A DNA stretch of 23,056 nt, from contig DRGS01000002.1 of NCBI GenBank assembly GCA_011053245.1, forward strand, positions 1 to 23,056, read 5' to 3'. The number at the start of each line of letters is the position of its first letter. The stretch's first letter is position 1. This stretch comes from Phycisphaerales bacterium. Lineage in GTDB: Bacteria; Planctomycetota; Phycisphaerae; Sedimentisphaerales; Anaerohalosphaeraceae. A model generated the notes under the pieces. The model searched no databases. It saw nothing but the letters and a program-made list of their open reading frames with translations, and was not told where the DNA came from. A program made the position numbers and the translations under genes. Shown in pieces: positions 7,922 to 15,414 of this stretch.

Positions 7922-8174
7922 TTAATGTTTTCTCCTTTACCAGATCGCGGTAAACTTTCATTTCGATTTCCGTTTCATTCTCGATCTGAGTTAATAGTTC
8001 CGGATAGATGGTCGCCCCTATCATGTCCGCAATTGTTGCCAGCACCCTGCCGAGTTTATTCGTCGCAGGCCCCAGCAGTGTGCCCTCATCCAGCGGCCAG
8101 TTTGAGACGAATTCTCCTCCAGGCCCGAATCTGCATAGCGGCTGACTGTCATTTTGAAATCTGTTTTTGTCCAT
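7677..8174 (-). CDS. Uncharacterised ORF upstream of and overlapping lexA
   Basis: The ATG at 8174 is preceded by GAGG with a 5-nt gap, and the first ~80 residues look protein-like (for example NKLGRVLATIADMIGATIYP, then ETEIEMKVYRDLVKEKT). The frame does not stop before lexA but runs about 245 nt into it in another frame, where its sequence turns Arg/Ser-rich and looks like a shadow. It may be a true overlapping gene, a short gene whose stop was lost, or chance. I do not recognise a family for the N-terminal part. Confidence 0.35.
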   Translation of the reverse strand: MDKNRFQNDSQPLCRFGPGGEFVSNWPLDEGTLLGPATNKLGRVLATIADMIGATIYPELLTQIENETEIEMKVYRDLVKEKTLSASKQFESRDHAASTERSQDNSQLRSQSMLFGDDWGGSRKVRRKSQHRIRTCRRPSKKKVAGRVQGQGTLFEAHAASQSAA

Positions 8175-8245
8175 TGTATCCTCACTTTTTCCGCAGCGAT
8201 CAAAGCCGCTAAAATCTCACCCTCCTTGTATCGGTCAGGGAGGGC

Positions 8246-8300
8246 AAAAAACCCTAACAAAAACCGAACAAAAATCGAAAATTTTAAATTTTTTTTATAA
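8246..8300. promoter_or_regulatory. Roughly phased A-tracts, probable curved DNA upstream of the lexA region
   Basis: A-runs at 8246-8251, 8259-8263, 8270-8274 and 8278-8281 recur at close to a helical turn for the first three, followed by an AAATTTTTTTT stretch (8286-8296). Such DNA bends and often lies at promoters. No clear -35/-10 pair was found for the minus-strand genes. Confidence 0.35.
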
Positions 8301-8358
8301 ACCGCCCCCGCAAAACCCCAGAATGGATATTATGGGCCAAACGGACCGATGGGCGGGT
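8301..8358 (-). repeat. Branched inverted repeat after the LarA-like gene, possible weak terminator
   Basis: Arms CCGCCC (8302-8307) and GGGCGG (8351-8356) enclose an inner CCCA/TGGG stem (8317-8320 with 8333-8336). On the minus strand the structure follows the LarA-like stop codon by 22 nt and is followed by TTTATAAA rather than a clean T-run, so termination is uncertain. Confidence 0.3.
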
Positions 8359-8380
8359 AATTCTTATCCGGAAATATATT

Positions 8381-9667
8381 CTATCCGGCATGGATCGCTA
8401 TTTTATTCGCACCGTCAACTATCATGATCTTCGTATCGGGGTTCTCGGCTAGCCAGGCGTCCACGACGGTCTGCGGGTTGTTTGTCGGATAAAGATGGGC
8501 AGCTTCCATCATGTCGTCGGGTATCTCGGAGTAAACCCAAAGCCTTCTGAGATTTTCGATCATCACAGCGAACTTGTAGGGTTTATGGCTGTACAGAGCA
8601 TACTTAGATTCGATCGAGCTTAAAATTTCCGGAATGGGTCTTGTCAACCGGTCATAAAAGTTTTCTCTCGTGTGCTCCTCGCCGACACCTTTCGGACACG
8701 CCGCAAGAAAAAGCACCTCGCCGCCATCTGTCACCGCCGCCTTCGTAAGTTCCAGTGCCCGCTGAGCGATATAAAGATCGACGTCGTTTGGCAGCCCGCC
8801 CGGCGAAACGATAAGTCGGTCAACTGGTTCTACCGTCGTTGCATTTAGCCTGTCACTTTCATCGAAAGCCCGCCCGCAGACATCTTCGGCAAGCCCAAAC
8901 CCTACCCACTGTATCCGTCTGGAGCTGCTGATCGTAACGAAGGCATGGACCTCTCTATCGCCTGTGATAAGCTTCATACCTTCAAGCTGATCCATCGCCA
9001 ATGGGTTCTCCCGTCTGCTCTTGTCGTTATGCCACGGATGAATACCAAAGGAAGATTTTTCATTCAGAGCAAGGCTGTGGTTGGCCTCTGCGGTTGCGTA
9101 AGCGCATATCCCCGGCACGAAATTTTTTATCGGGTTGGAATAACCGGCGAAATAATGACTCTTAACGTCGGACAGGATCAGGAACACGTCTGCGTCTGCG
9201 ATTACGGCATTGTATATAATATCCGTTCCGCAAGATGTTGTTCCGGCGTTTATAAACTCCGCGTTTCGATGGTCGTGGACATGTATTTCAAAATCGCTCA
9301 AACCGGCATCGGCTGCGAAACGATTTATCCGCTCGATTATTTTTTTATTCTCGTAAGTATCGCCATTATGCGTTCCCGTGCAGATGACGAATTTTACGAA
9401 TCGCCCGCGACTGAGAATGCAAAAGAGTTTATCAAAAATACTGTCAAGAGGCATATCCCGCGTTCCGTCACCGACAAGTACACACAATTGTTTGCCGTCG
9501 ATCCGATCCTTGAAGTTTTCAACTTCTCGCTCACCCAAAGCATCCCCGACTATCTCGCCGTTATCGGTTTGCGGTCCGTCTTCGAACGGCTGGATGACCC
9601 GGGCGACATTTTCGTCGGGAATATCCAGGCTGATGTGACCGTCGCCGTAGTGGATGTTTACTTTCAT
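8381..9667 (-). CDS. LarA-family protein (nickel-pincer lactate racemase-like)
   Basis: The 428-residue protein matches the LarA/DUF2088 family, which racemises or epimerises hydroxy acids with a nickel-pincer nucleotide cofactor. The key residues are present: H100 in CTGTHNG, H171 in SHYFAGY, K181 in NPIKNFVPGI (the lysine that carries the cofactor) and H197 in EANHSLA; the segment GDGTRDMP (66-73) matches the N-terminal family motif. True lactate racemase is only one of many LarA activities, so the substrate is open. The cofactor genes larB, larC and larE are not in the window. The start at 9667 has only a weak purine-rich ribosome site. It is followed on the same strand by the lexA region after about 200 nt. 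Confidence 0.88.
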   Translation of the reverse strand: MKVNIHYGDGHISLDIPDENVARVIQPFEDGPQTDNGEIVGDALGEREVENFKDRIDGKQLCVLVGDGTRDMPLDSIFDKLFCILSRGRFVKFVICTGTHNGDTYENKKIIERINRFAADAGLSDFEIHVHDHRNAEFINAGTTSCGTDIIYNAVIADADVFLILSDVKSHYFAGYSNPIKNFVPGICAYATAEANHSLALNEKSSFGIHPWHNDKSRRENPLAMDQLEGMKLITGDREVHAFVTISSSRRIQWVGFGLAEDVCGRAFDESDRLNATTVEPVDRLIVSPGGLPNDVDLYIAQRALELTKAAVTDGGEVLFLAACPKGVGEEHTRENFYDRLTRPIPEILSSIESKYALYSHKPYKFAVMIENLRRLWVYSEIPDDMMEAAHLYPTNNPQTVVDAWLAENPDTKIMIVDGANKIAIHAG

Positions 9668-9842
9668 GTCGCTCAGCTTTCCCTGTCATTCCTGCATGCT
9701 TTTGGCAGGAATCCACGTTAAATCAGATTCTTCGCAATGCTTGTCCGCATATAACAATCCGAATATTATCATTTTACTTGCCTGGAGGCAACTGCCGCTA
9801 CTGAAAATTACACCCGCGGACAAATTTCCTGCCTGTTTTCCG

Positions 9843-9871
9843 TTGACAAACCGCTTTTTTTGTAATAATCT
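9843..9871 (+). promoter_or_regulatory. Promoter of tRNA-Gly
   Basis: A perfect -35 box TTGACA (9843-9848) is followed by the AT-rich run TAATAATCT (9863-9871), which must contain the -10. The best 17-nt spacing gives TAATCT (9866-9871). The start would be about 20 nt before the tRNA. Confidence 0.55.
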
Positions 9872-9898
9872 ATATCTATACATAGTTTCTTGGTGTAC

Positions 9899-9969
9899 GC
9901 GGGCGTAGCTTAGTGGTAAAGCTCCAGCCTTCCAAGCTGATTACGTGAGTTCGATTCTCATCGCCCGCT
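9899..9969 (+). tRNA. tRNA-Gly (anticodon TCC)
   Basis: The acceptor arms GCGGGCG (9899-9905) and CGCCCGC (9962-9968) pair fully, with discriminator T. The anticodon arm around CAGCCTTCCAAGCTG gives anticodon TCC, and the T-loop TTCGATT is standard. CCA is not encoded. Confidence 0.95.
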
Positions 9970-10068
9970 TTTAACTCCTTTTAATACAAAGAGTTAGAGT
10001 TGTCCCTGATCTCGGTTGCCTGTGTTTTTCCGGCCCAGCTAAGTATCTTAACAGAGAGGAACATCCAA

Positions 10069-11781
10069 ATGAAAACAAGCCTATTAACACTCTTACCGTT
10101 TCAAAAGAGAATAATGTTTATCTTAGCCATTCTATTGGTCTCTTTTGCATCGTCACCCATTTTTGCCGCCCCATCAGCCCGCATCCCGGACGATGTCAAA
10201 GAAACTATCCGTAATCGCGTCGATAGCGGCCGCAACGTCGGGATCATTGTCGGGGTCATCGACAAAAACGGAACCGAATATTTCAGCTATGGTAAAACGA
10301 AACTTTCCGGCGGCCGCAAACCTGACAAAGATACCGTATTTGAAATCGGCTCATTCACCAAAGTTTTCACCTCGCTGCTATTGGCCGACATGGCTCGGCA
10401 AGGGCAGGTCGCATTAGACGATCCGATAGACAAATTCCTTCCCGCCGGTGTCAAAGCTCCGAAACGCGATAATGAGAGCATAACTCTGGCTCATCTGGCA
10501 ACACATACTTCGTCGCTGCCAAGGCTGCCCGATAATTTCATGTCAGCCGACAACAGCAATCCTTACGCCGATTACTCGGTAGAGCAGATGTACGAATTCC
10601 TGTCAGGTTGCCAACTCCAACGCGATATAGGATCGAAGTACGAGTACTCCAATCTTGGCGTCGGTCTGATGGGACATCTCTTGGCGCTCCAAAACAAAAC
10701 CAGCTACGAAGAACTGTTCATACAAAGGATCGCAGACAAACTCGGCCTTGCAAGCACACGCATCACACTAACGGCCGCAATGAAAAATTCACTGGCAAAG
10801 GGCCACGCCGGCAATATCGAAGTTAGCAACTGGGACATCCCAACCCTTGCCGGCGCCGGCGCAATGCGCTCAACCGCCCGCGACATGTGTACCTTCTTAG
10901 CAGCCAATATGGGCCTGAAGAAAACCCGTTTGCGTTATGCGATGAGGACCACACACAGAAAGCGCCACCAAGCCGGCTCGCAGGATATGCACATTGGTCT
11001 CGGCTGGCTTCTCCGAACCAGCGGCGACCGCCGGATCATCTGGCACAATGGCGGCACCGGCGGCTATTGGAGTTTCGCCGGATTCACTAAAGATGATCAA
11101 ACCGGTGTCGTCGTCTTAACCAACTCCGCCCAAAGTATAGACGACATCGGCTTCCACATGCTCGACGCCAACATCCCCTTGCAGAAAATCGAACCGCAAA
11201 CCACGGTTGACACAGCAATTGATACAACAATTCTCAAAACTTATGTGGGCAAATATCAGCTCGCACCCGGGATGATCTTCGACGTTGCTTTGCAAAAGGA
11301 ACAATTAACAGTTAAACTGACCGGCCAGCAAAGGCTCGGCGTCTATGCCGAGTCGCAGACAAAATTTTTCTACAAAGTCGTCGACGCCCAGATCACCTTT
11401 GTAACGAATAAGCAAGGAAAGACCACAGCTCTCATCCTGCACCAGAACGGACTCGACCAGACCGCCCGCAAGCTAAGCGACCAATATCAGCCCCCGGCCC
11501 CTCCAACAGAGGTCACAGTCGCTCCTGAAATTCTCAAAAGCTATGTAGGCAAGTACGAATTGGCGCCAAACGTGTTATTTGACATCCGATTGCAAAAGCA
11601 GCAACTGACTGCTCAACTGACCGGCCAACCAAGGGTCCCCGTCTATGCCGAGTCACAAACGAAATTTTTCTACAAGATCGTCGACGCCCAGATCACCTTT
11701 GTAACGAATAAGCAAGGAAAGACCACAGCACTGATCCTCCACCAGGCAGGCCTAAACCAAAAAGCAAAAAAAATTGAGTGA
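10069..11781 (+). CDS. Exported serine beta-lactamase-like hydrolase with two tandem C-terminal repeat domains
   Basis: The 570-residue protein has a signal peptide (hydrophobic core ~15-30, likely cut near IFA-AP). The beta-lactamase/penicillin-binding fold carries Ser95 and Lys98 in GSFTK, Tyr193 and Asn195 in the YSN motif, and HNGGTGG (326-332) in the place of KTG, as in class C-type serine hydrolases. These enzymes may be esterases or peptidases, and resistance cannot be inferred. Two copies of a ~100-residue domain follow (about 388-475 and 488-570), each opening with a LK(T/S)YVGKY motif like the DUF3471 tails of this family. They are spaced by exactly 300 nt and share a 52-bp identical stretch. 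The ATG at 10069 has AGGA 8 nt upstream; an upstream TTG at 10000 would put 23 residues before the signal peptide. tRNA-Gly ends 99 nt upstream. Confidence 0.9.
   Translation: MKTSLLTLLPFQKRIMFILAILLVSFASSPIFAAPSARIPDDVKETIRNRVDSGRNVGIIVGVIDKNGTEYFSYGKTKLSGGRKPDKDTVFEIGSFTKVFTSLLLADMARQGQVALDDPIDKFLPAGVKAPKRDNESITLAHLATHTSSLPRLPDNFMSADNSNPYADYSVEQMYEFLSGCQLQRDIGSKYEYSNLGVGLMGHLLALQNKTSYEELFIQRIADKLGLASTRITLTAAMKNSLAKGHAGNIEVSNWDIPTLAGAGAMRSTARDMCTFLAANMGLKKTRLRYAMRTTHRKRHQAGSQDMHIGLGWLLRTSGDRRIIWHNGGTGGYWSFAGFTKDDQTGVVVLTNSAQSIDDIGFHMLDANIPLQKIEPQTTVDTAIDTTILKTYVGKYQLAPGMIFDVALQKEQLTVKLTGQQRLGVYAESQTKFFYKVVDAQITFVTNKQGKTTALILHQNGLDQTARKLSDQYQPPAPPTEVTVAPEILKSYVGKYELAPNVLFDIRLQKQQLTAQLTGQPRVPVYAESQTKFFYKIVDAQITFVTNKQGKTTALILHQAGLNQKAKKIE
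11232..11781 (+). repeat. Tandem in-frame duplication, 300-nt period
   Basis: The two C-terminal domain copies align without gaps at an offset of 300 nt. The 5' parts (from 11232 and 11532) have diverged, while 11378-11429 and 11678-11729 are identical over 52 bp, including silent positions. Confidence 0.85.
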
Positions 11782-11840
11782 GAAAAACATCAAACCCTGC
11801 AAGCCGCAAATCAGCTTCGGTTTGCAAACGGAGAAATCTA

Positions 11841-11869
11841 TTGACTTTTTGGTGTTTGTGGATTAGTTT
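11841..11869 (+). promoter_or_regulatory. Possible promoter of the secreted-protein / radical SAM pair
   Basis: TTGACT (11841-11846) and TAGTTT (11864-11869) are 17 nt apart, leaving a leader of about 30 nt. The -10 match is poor, so this is tentative. Confidence 0.35.
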
Positions 11870-11906
11870 GGCGGTACAAAAGTTACCTAAATGAAGGGGT
11901 CATATT

Positions 11907-12992
11907 ATGTCTACTCGACAAAATTTCAGGAATATAGTTGTTTGTCAGTTATTTATTGTTTTTGGTTTTACAGGTATTTGTTTAGCGGCAGATTCAAGAC
12001 AGATAGACGAAGGAGAAAAGAGCCGTCTTTATAATGCCTGGGAAAGAAATAAAAGTCGAATGACATTGCCAATAGATGTGACTTTTTCCAAAAAAACGAT
12101 TAACTCTCCACATTTTACGGAGTTGAGAGAAAAAGAGCGACAGCAAAAAAACGAAAAACAGAAGAAAGTTCCCGAAAAATCCAAAAGAATTCTCGGGACT
12201 TTCGGCTTTATGTCTTCCAAGAAAGAGGAGTTCTTCCTGTATAAATTGCGAGTACGAATGGACGGCTTTTCAAAGTATCGTGCGGATGTAATAGTTTTTG
12301 GGGATGAGAAAAAAGAAAAAGAACGTTACAACGCATCGCATATAAATAATAGCGAGACAGGTATTAAGATAGACCATAAAAGAAAACTGGCGTCGATCAA
12401 TGATAAATATAACTGGGGTGGGAGCAGCAGAGATGTTCTTACTTACGGTACTTTTTTAGGTTACGGACGGATAGCAGGAAATATATGGAGCCTTTGCCGT
12501 GCTAATAGGCCTAATGCTGACACTGCTAACAAAGAGTTTAGACACAAGGGAGTCGTTAAAATAGGAGGAAAGGATGCAGTAGTAATTGAACTTTTCGATT
12601 TGAAAAAGAAATACTCTGTTTACGAAATGTCTCTCGATGTTGATGATTGGGGAAAGTGTTATAAGTTTGTCGAGTATCGGAAAGATGGAATATGCGAAAA
12701 GCAAATATCTGAATTTTCAAAATTCTTAAAGGACAAGAAAAGTGGGATATTGTACCCGCGTTTTATAGTTGAGACGTATTTTGATGATAAGTGCAAAGAA
12801 AAGAAAAGGGATATAATTAGCATTATAGAAGTGAACTTGGGCTTGCCTATACCCGATGATGTTTTTGAACTTAATGTTGGCGAAGATTATACAATAATGG
12901 ATCACCGAATAAATCCTATTCTTAGAATTGCTCCAAAAGCTGAAGGCAAAACAGAGAATGAGGAAAAAGAAAGCCCTGACGACAAACCGTAA
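11907..12992 (+). CDS. Secreted protein of unknown function, possibly LolA-like
   Basis: The 361-residue protein has a clear signal peptide (hydrophobic residues ~9-25, likely cut after ICLA). The mature part is rich in Lys and Glu, with a very charged stretch at ~72-95. The C-terminal half contains a pattern seen in planctomycete lipoprotein-sorting-like (LolA/LppX fold) proteins: VVIELFDLKKKYSVYEMSLD, then FIVETYFDD, then IPDDVFELNVGEDYTIMDHR. I read this as a possible beta-sheet periplasmic lipid-binding fold, which is inference. The ribosome site AAGGGG is 7 nt before the ATG. The coding sequence is visibly AT-rich against the GC-rich, C-ending codons of the genes on both sides, which suggests a different history. 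The stop is 3 nt before the radical SAM gene. Confidence 0.75.
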   Translation: MSTRQNFRNIVVCQLFIVFGFTGICLAADSRQIDEGEKSRLYNAWERNKSRMTLPIDVTFSKKTINSPHFTELREKERQQKNEKQKKVPEKSKRILGTFGFMSSKKEEFFLYKLRVRMDGFSKYRADVIVFGDEKKEKERYNASHINNSETGIKIDHKRKLASINDKYNWGGSSRDVLTYGTFLGYGRIAGNIWSLCRANRPNADTANKEFRHKGVVKIGGKDAVVIELFDLKKKYSVYEMSLDVDDWGKCYKFVEYRKDGICEKQISEFSKFLKDKKSGILYPRFIVETYFDDKCKEKKRDIISIIEVNLGLPIPDDVFELNVGEDYTIMDHRINPILRIAPKAEGKTENEEKESPDDKP

Positions 12993-12995
12993 CCA

Positions 12996-14309
12996 ATGCG
13001 TGAGAAATATACCGATTTGATATTACTTGTAAACCCGCCCATATACGATTTTACTGCGTATGATTTCTGGCTCAAGCCCTACGGTTTACTCAGCGCCGCA
13101 AGCCGCATCGCCCCCGCCGCACAATTTACCCTCTTCGATCACCTCGACCGCCTATCACCTGCCATGAATTCCCTCCCCGACTTTCGCCCCAAAAACGACG
13201 CCTTCTCACGCGGCCCATTTTACGCGGCACCCGTACCAACACCGGCCCCTCTCTCTGGCATCCCCCGCGTCTTTCGCCGGTTCGGAACCCCGCAAAAATT
13301 CTTCCAGCAGTTTTTAGCCGAAACTCCCCCCTCAGATTTCGCCTTCGTCCAGACCCAGATGACATACTGGTACTTAGGCGTCGAAGAGGTCATCTCAGAT
13401 CTCCGCCGCCTCTGGCCCGCAACGAAGATCGTACTCGGTGGAACTTACGCGACCATCTGCCCGCAGCACGCACGCAGCCTCGGACCCGATATAGTTGTAG
13501 AGGGATCTGACTTCACCAGCCTTCATGAAATTCTCGGCACCCAACCGCCCGATGCTTATAAACCGCCATTATGGCAACTCTACGACAACCTAAGGACCGG
13601 CGTAATGAAACTCACACAGGGCTGTCCCTTCGCATGTACCTATTGCGCCACCGGCCAAAGCGACGAAGCATTTACCCATCGCAGGCTAAAGGACTGCATC
13701 GCCGATTTGCACGCTCTGCTCGACAATGGAGCCACCGACATCGCTTTTTACGACGATGCCCTGCTCTATAAACCCCAAGCTGTTTTCATCCCGTTTCTCG
13801 AATACGTACTCGAAAAAGCAATAGACATAAACTTCCACACCCCCAACGCACTGCACGCACGGTTCCTCAACGACCCACTCGCCGAACTAATGGTACGCGC
13901 CGGTTTCAAAACATTCTATCTGGGCTTCGAGAGCGCATCGCAAGTCTGGCAAAAGCAAACCGGCTCAAAGGTCATGTCAAATGACCTGGCCGCCGCGGTT
14001 TCAGCTTTGCGTAAAGCAGGCGCAGAACAAAGCGGTATCATAGCCTACGAGATCATCGGTCACCCCGATATGGATTCCCAAAACCTTTCACAAACCATGC
14101 ACTTTGCTCACAGCCTCGGAATTAAAACCATGCTCGCCGATTTCTCCCCCATCCCCTCAACACCAGATGGCGAAAGATGCCGCAAGTGGACAAATCTCGA
14201 TGAACCCCTCAACCACAACAAAACCGCATTTCCCATACGCCTCTTCGGACAGGACAGGATCAACGAACTCAAAGATTTGTGCCGTTCGCTCAATAACAAC
14301 TTAATCTAA
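12996..14309 (+). CDS. Radical SAM protein with a B12-binding-like N-terminal domain
   Basis: The 437-residue protein has the radical SAM cluster motif C210-x3-C214-x2-C217 (GCPFACTYCATG). The N-terminal ~190 residues begin ILLVNPP and contain VLGGTYATICPQHARSLGPD and VVEGSDF, the layout of the Rossmann-type cobalamin-binding domain of B12-dependent radical SAM enzymes. The DxHxxG motif that coordinates cobalamin is not evident, so B12 binding is doubtful. The later half includes FYLGFESAS, typical of the barrel. The reaction is unknown. The start is 3 nt after the preceding stop with no good ribosome site, so translation probably depends on coupling to the secreted protein gene. A strong terminator follows. 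Confidence 0.9.
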   Translation: MREKYTDLILLVNPPIYDFTAYDFWLKPYGLLSAASRIAPAAQFTLFDHLDRLSPAMNSLPDFRPKNDAFSRGPFYAAPVPTPAPLSGIPRVFRRFGTPQKFFQQFLAETPPSDFAFVQTQMTYWYLGVEEVISDLRRLWPATKIVLGGTYATICPQHARSLGPDIVVEGSDFTSLHEILGTQPPDAYKPPLWQLYDNLRTGVMKLTQGCPFACTYCATGQSDEAFTHRRLKDCIADLHALLDNGATDIAFYDDALLYKPQAVFIPFLEYVLEKAIDINFHTPNALHARFLNDPLAELMVRAGFKTFYLGFESASQVWQKQTGSKVMSNDLAAAVSALRKAGAEQSGIIAYEIIGHPDMDSQNLSQTMHFAHSLGIKTMLADFSPIPSTPDGERCRKWTNLDEPLNHNKTAFPIRLFGQDRINELKDLCRSLNNNLI

Positions 14310-14421
14310 AGGAATACCGAACATTTCCAATAATGACGCGTATATTTGACAGTAAACTGCAAGGATGCAAGGCATCGCCAAAAGCGATGAAAAGTATTAA
14401 CTTTTTACCTCCTTTGAAGGA
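14310..14421 (+). other. 3' region of the radical SAM transcript with small hairpins
   Basis: There is no ORF here. Small hairpins can form at CATCGC-CAAAA-GCGATG and TCCTT-TG-AAGGA before the terminator. I do not recognise a riboswitch or known RNA family. A TTGACA at 14346-14351 lacks a -10 at a usual distance. Confidence 0.35.
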
Positions 14422-14456
14422 AGAGTCTGGACTGCGGGGGGCTGGGCTCTTTTTTT
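14422..14456 (+). terminator. Rho-independent terminator after the radical SAM gene
   Basis: AGAGTCT (14422-14428) pairs with GGGCTCT (14444-14450), with some G-T pairs, and is followed by seven T (14450-14456). Confidence 0.7.
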
Positions 14457-14529
14457 ATGCCACACCAAATACGCCCCTAAGCTGTCGAAATCCGCCTTTT
14501 TGAAGTTCTTAAATTTTTTTATTTTTCTC

Positions 14530-14558
14530 TTGCATTACGACTATTTTGGTATTATAGT
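14530..14558 (+). promoter_or_regulatory. Promoter of the DUF2007-like gene
   Basis: TTGCAT (14530-14535) and TATAGT (14553-14558) are spaced by 17 nt. The predicted leader is about 115 nt long. Confidence 0.6.
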
Positions 14559-14679
14559 GGATATGAAGCATCTTTGGTTATCCAGTTAATGATGCGAACC
14601 AGAAAGACAGTATCGACGTAAGTGGAGAAGGTGGCGTGAGAAGCTATATTTTGGGTTATGTTAGTTGAAGGTGGGGACG

Positions 14680-15009
14680 ATGCCCAGAAAAAAAAAGAGA
14701 ACGATTGATGTTGACTCTCAGGTTTTGGTCGCTGTCGCCCGAGCCAGCGATTTCGATTTTGCCCAGATGTATGTCGAGACCCTGCAAAAAGAAAGAATAC
14801 CATCCATTATTATTTCAAGCGAAAGTGACCTCGCCCATGCCGGCTACCTCATAAAGGTTTGCGCCGATGACTACGAATCGGCATATCGCATCATAAAGAA
14901 TCGGCAGGGCACTCGCGATAATCTTGCTTTTCTGATGGAAGGCGAAGCTAAGGTGGAAAACGGCGAGCAACGCAACATTTTCATCGACCCTGACCGTGGC
15001 GCGGCATAG
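14680..15009 (+). CDS. DUF2007-like small protein (putative signal-transducing protein)
   Basis: The 109-residue protein has a basic N-terminus (MPRKKKRT) and a compact alpha/beta domain: VLVAVARASDFDFAQMYVET, then RIPSIIISS, GYLIKVCADDYESAYRII. This is the pattern of DUF2007, a small ACT-like domain whose members are annotated as putative signal-transducing proteins; the true role is unknown. The ATG at 14680 follows GAAGGTGGGG closely; an upstream TTG at 14665 would itself sit on that ribosome site. It converges with the lipoprotein gene, with 10 nt between the stops. Confidence 0.72.
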   Translation: MPRKKKRTIDVDSQVLVAVARASDFDFAQMYVETLQKERIPSIIISSESDLAHAGYLIKVCADDYESAYRIIKNRQGTRDNLAFLMEGEAKVENGEQRNIFIDPDRGAA

Positions 15010-15019
15010 CCTCTGGCAT

Positions 15020-15361
15020 TCAAAACTTACGGGAGTATGAATCCGCCGGGGGGTCTTCATCGCTCCAGCCCTCGCAAGTGGTATACACTTTTCCAGATGC
15101 GGGTTCGGTATCGCGGTAATTGGCGTATGTGACACTCGGGCCATTGTAAGGATTGGGATAGTCCGGATCGCAGATCGCATAGCCGGAACTTTTCTGTTCC
15201 AAGGGTGGTTCGTAGCTTGCTAACTTTCCCTCAAAAGCTTCCAGAGACTGTTGCGTATAATATGCGGGCTCAGTTGAGATCTCGCGTGAAGTGCTCTCAG
15301 TGCAACCGCCGACAAAAAATAATGACACGATCAGCGCAGAACATAATATTTTCGGCCCCAT
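15020..15361 (-). CDS. Small putative lipoprotein
   Basis: The 113-residue protein opens MGPKILCSALIVSLFFVGGC, a signal peptide ending in a lipobox with Cys20 as the lipidated residue. The mature part is rich in Pro, Tyr, Ser and acidic residues (for example PDYPNPYNGPSVTYANYRD) and has two further cysteines that could form a disulphide. No family is recognised. I prefer the ATG at 15361, with AAAGG and GGGAG just upstream, over the ATG at 15385, which lacks a ribosome site and would add 8 residues before the signal peptide. Confidence 0.72.
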   Translation of the reverse strand: MGPKILCSALIVSLFFVGGCTESTSREISTEPAYYTQQSLEAFEGKLASYEPPLEQKSSGYAICDPDYPNPYNGPSVTYANYRDTEPASGKVYTTCEGWSDEDPPADSYSRKF

Positions 15362-15414
15362 TTCTCCCAACCTTTCAAAAAACATCCGTATTAAGTACTC
15401 AAAAGGTAAGAAAC

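Noticed and set aside
8220..8244. Hairpin CCCTCC/GGAGGG upstream of the lexA region as a terminator
   Set aside because: The T-run lies before, not after, the stem on the minus strand and is absent on the plus strand. It could mask the GGAGG, but no start codon lies at the right distance.
8021..8260. 79-codon minus-strand frame in the lexA reading frame, upstream of lexA
   Set aside because: TTG start with no ribosome site, an in-frame stop before lexA, and a tail without protein-like character; the neighbouring frame starting at 8174 is better supported.
8945..9721. 258-codon plus-strand frame
   Set aside because: It is a shadow antisense to the LarA-like gene, whose catalytic residues are conserved.
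9972..9996. TAACTC/GAGTTA hairpin after tRNA-Gly as a terminator
   Set aside because: No T-run follows; read-through into the hydrolase gene remains possible.
11791..11827. CAAACC...GGTTTG inverted repeat after the hydrolase gene as a terminator
   Set aside because: The stem is interrupted and no T-run follows.
14310..14421. Riboswitch upstream of the DUF2007-like gene
   Set aside because: I could not match any known conserved core, and the terminator follows the radical SAM gene, with a fresh promoter further downstream.
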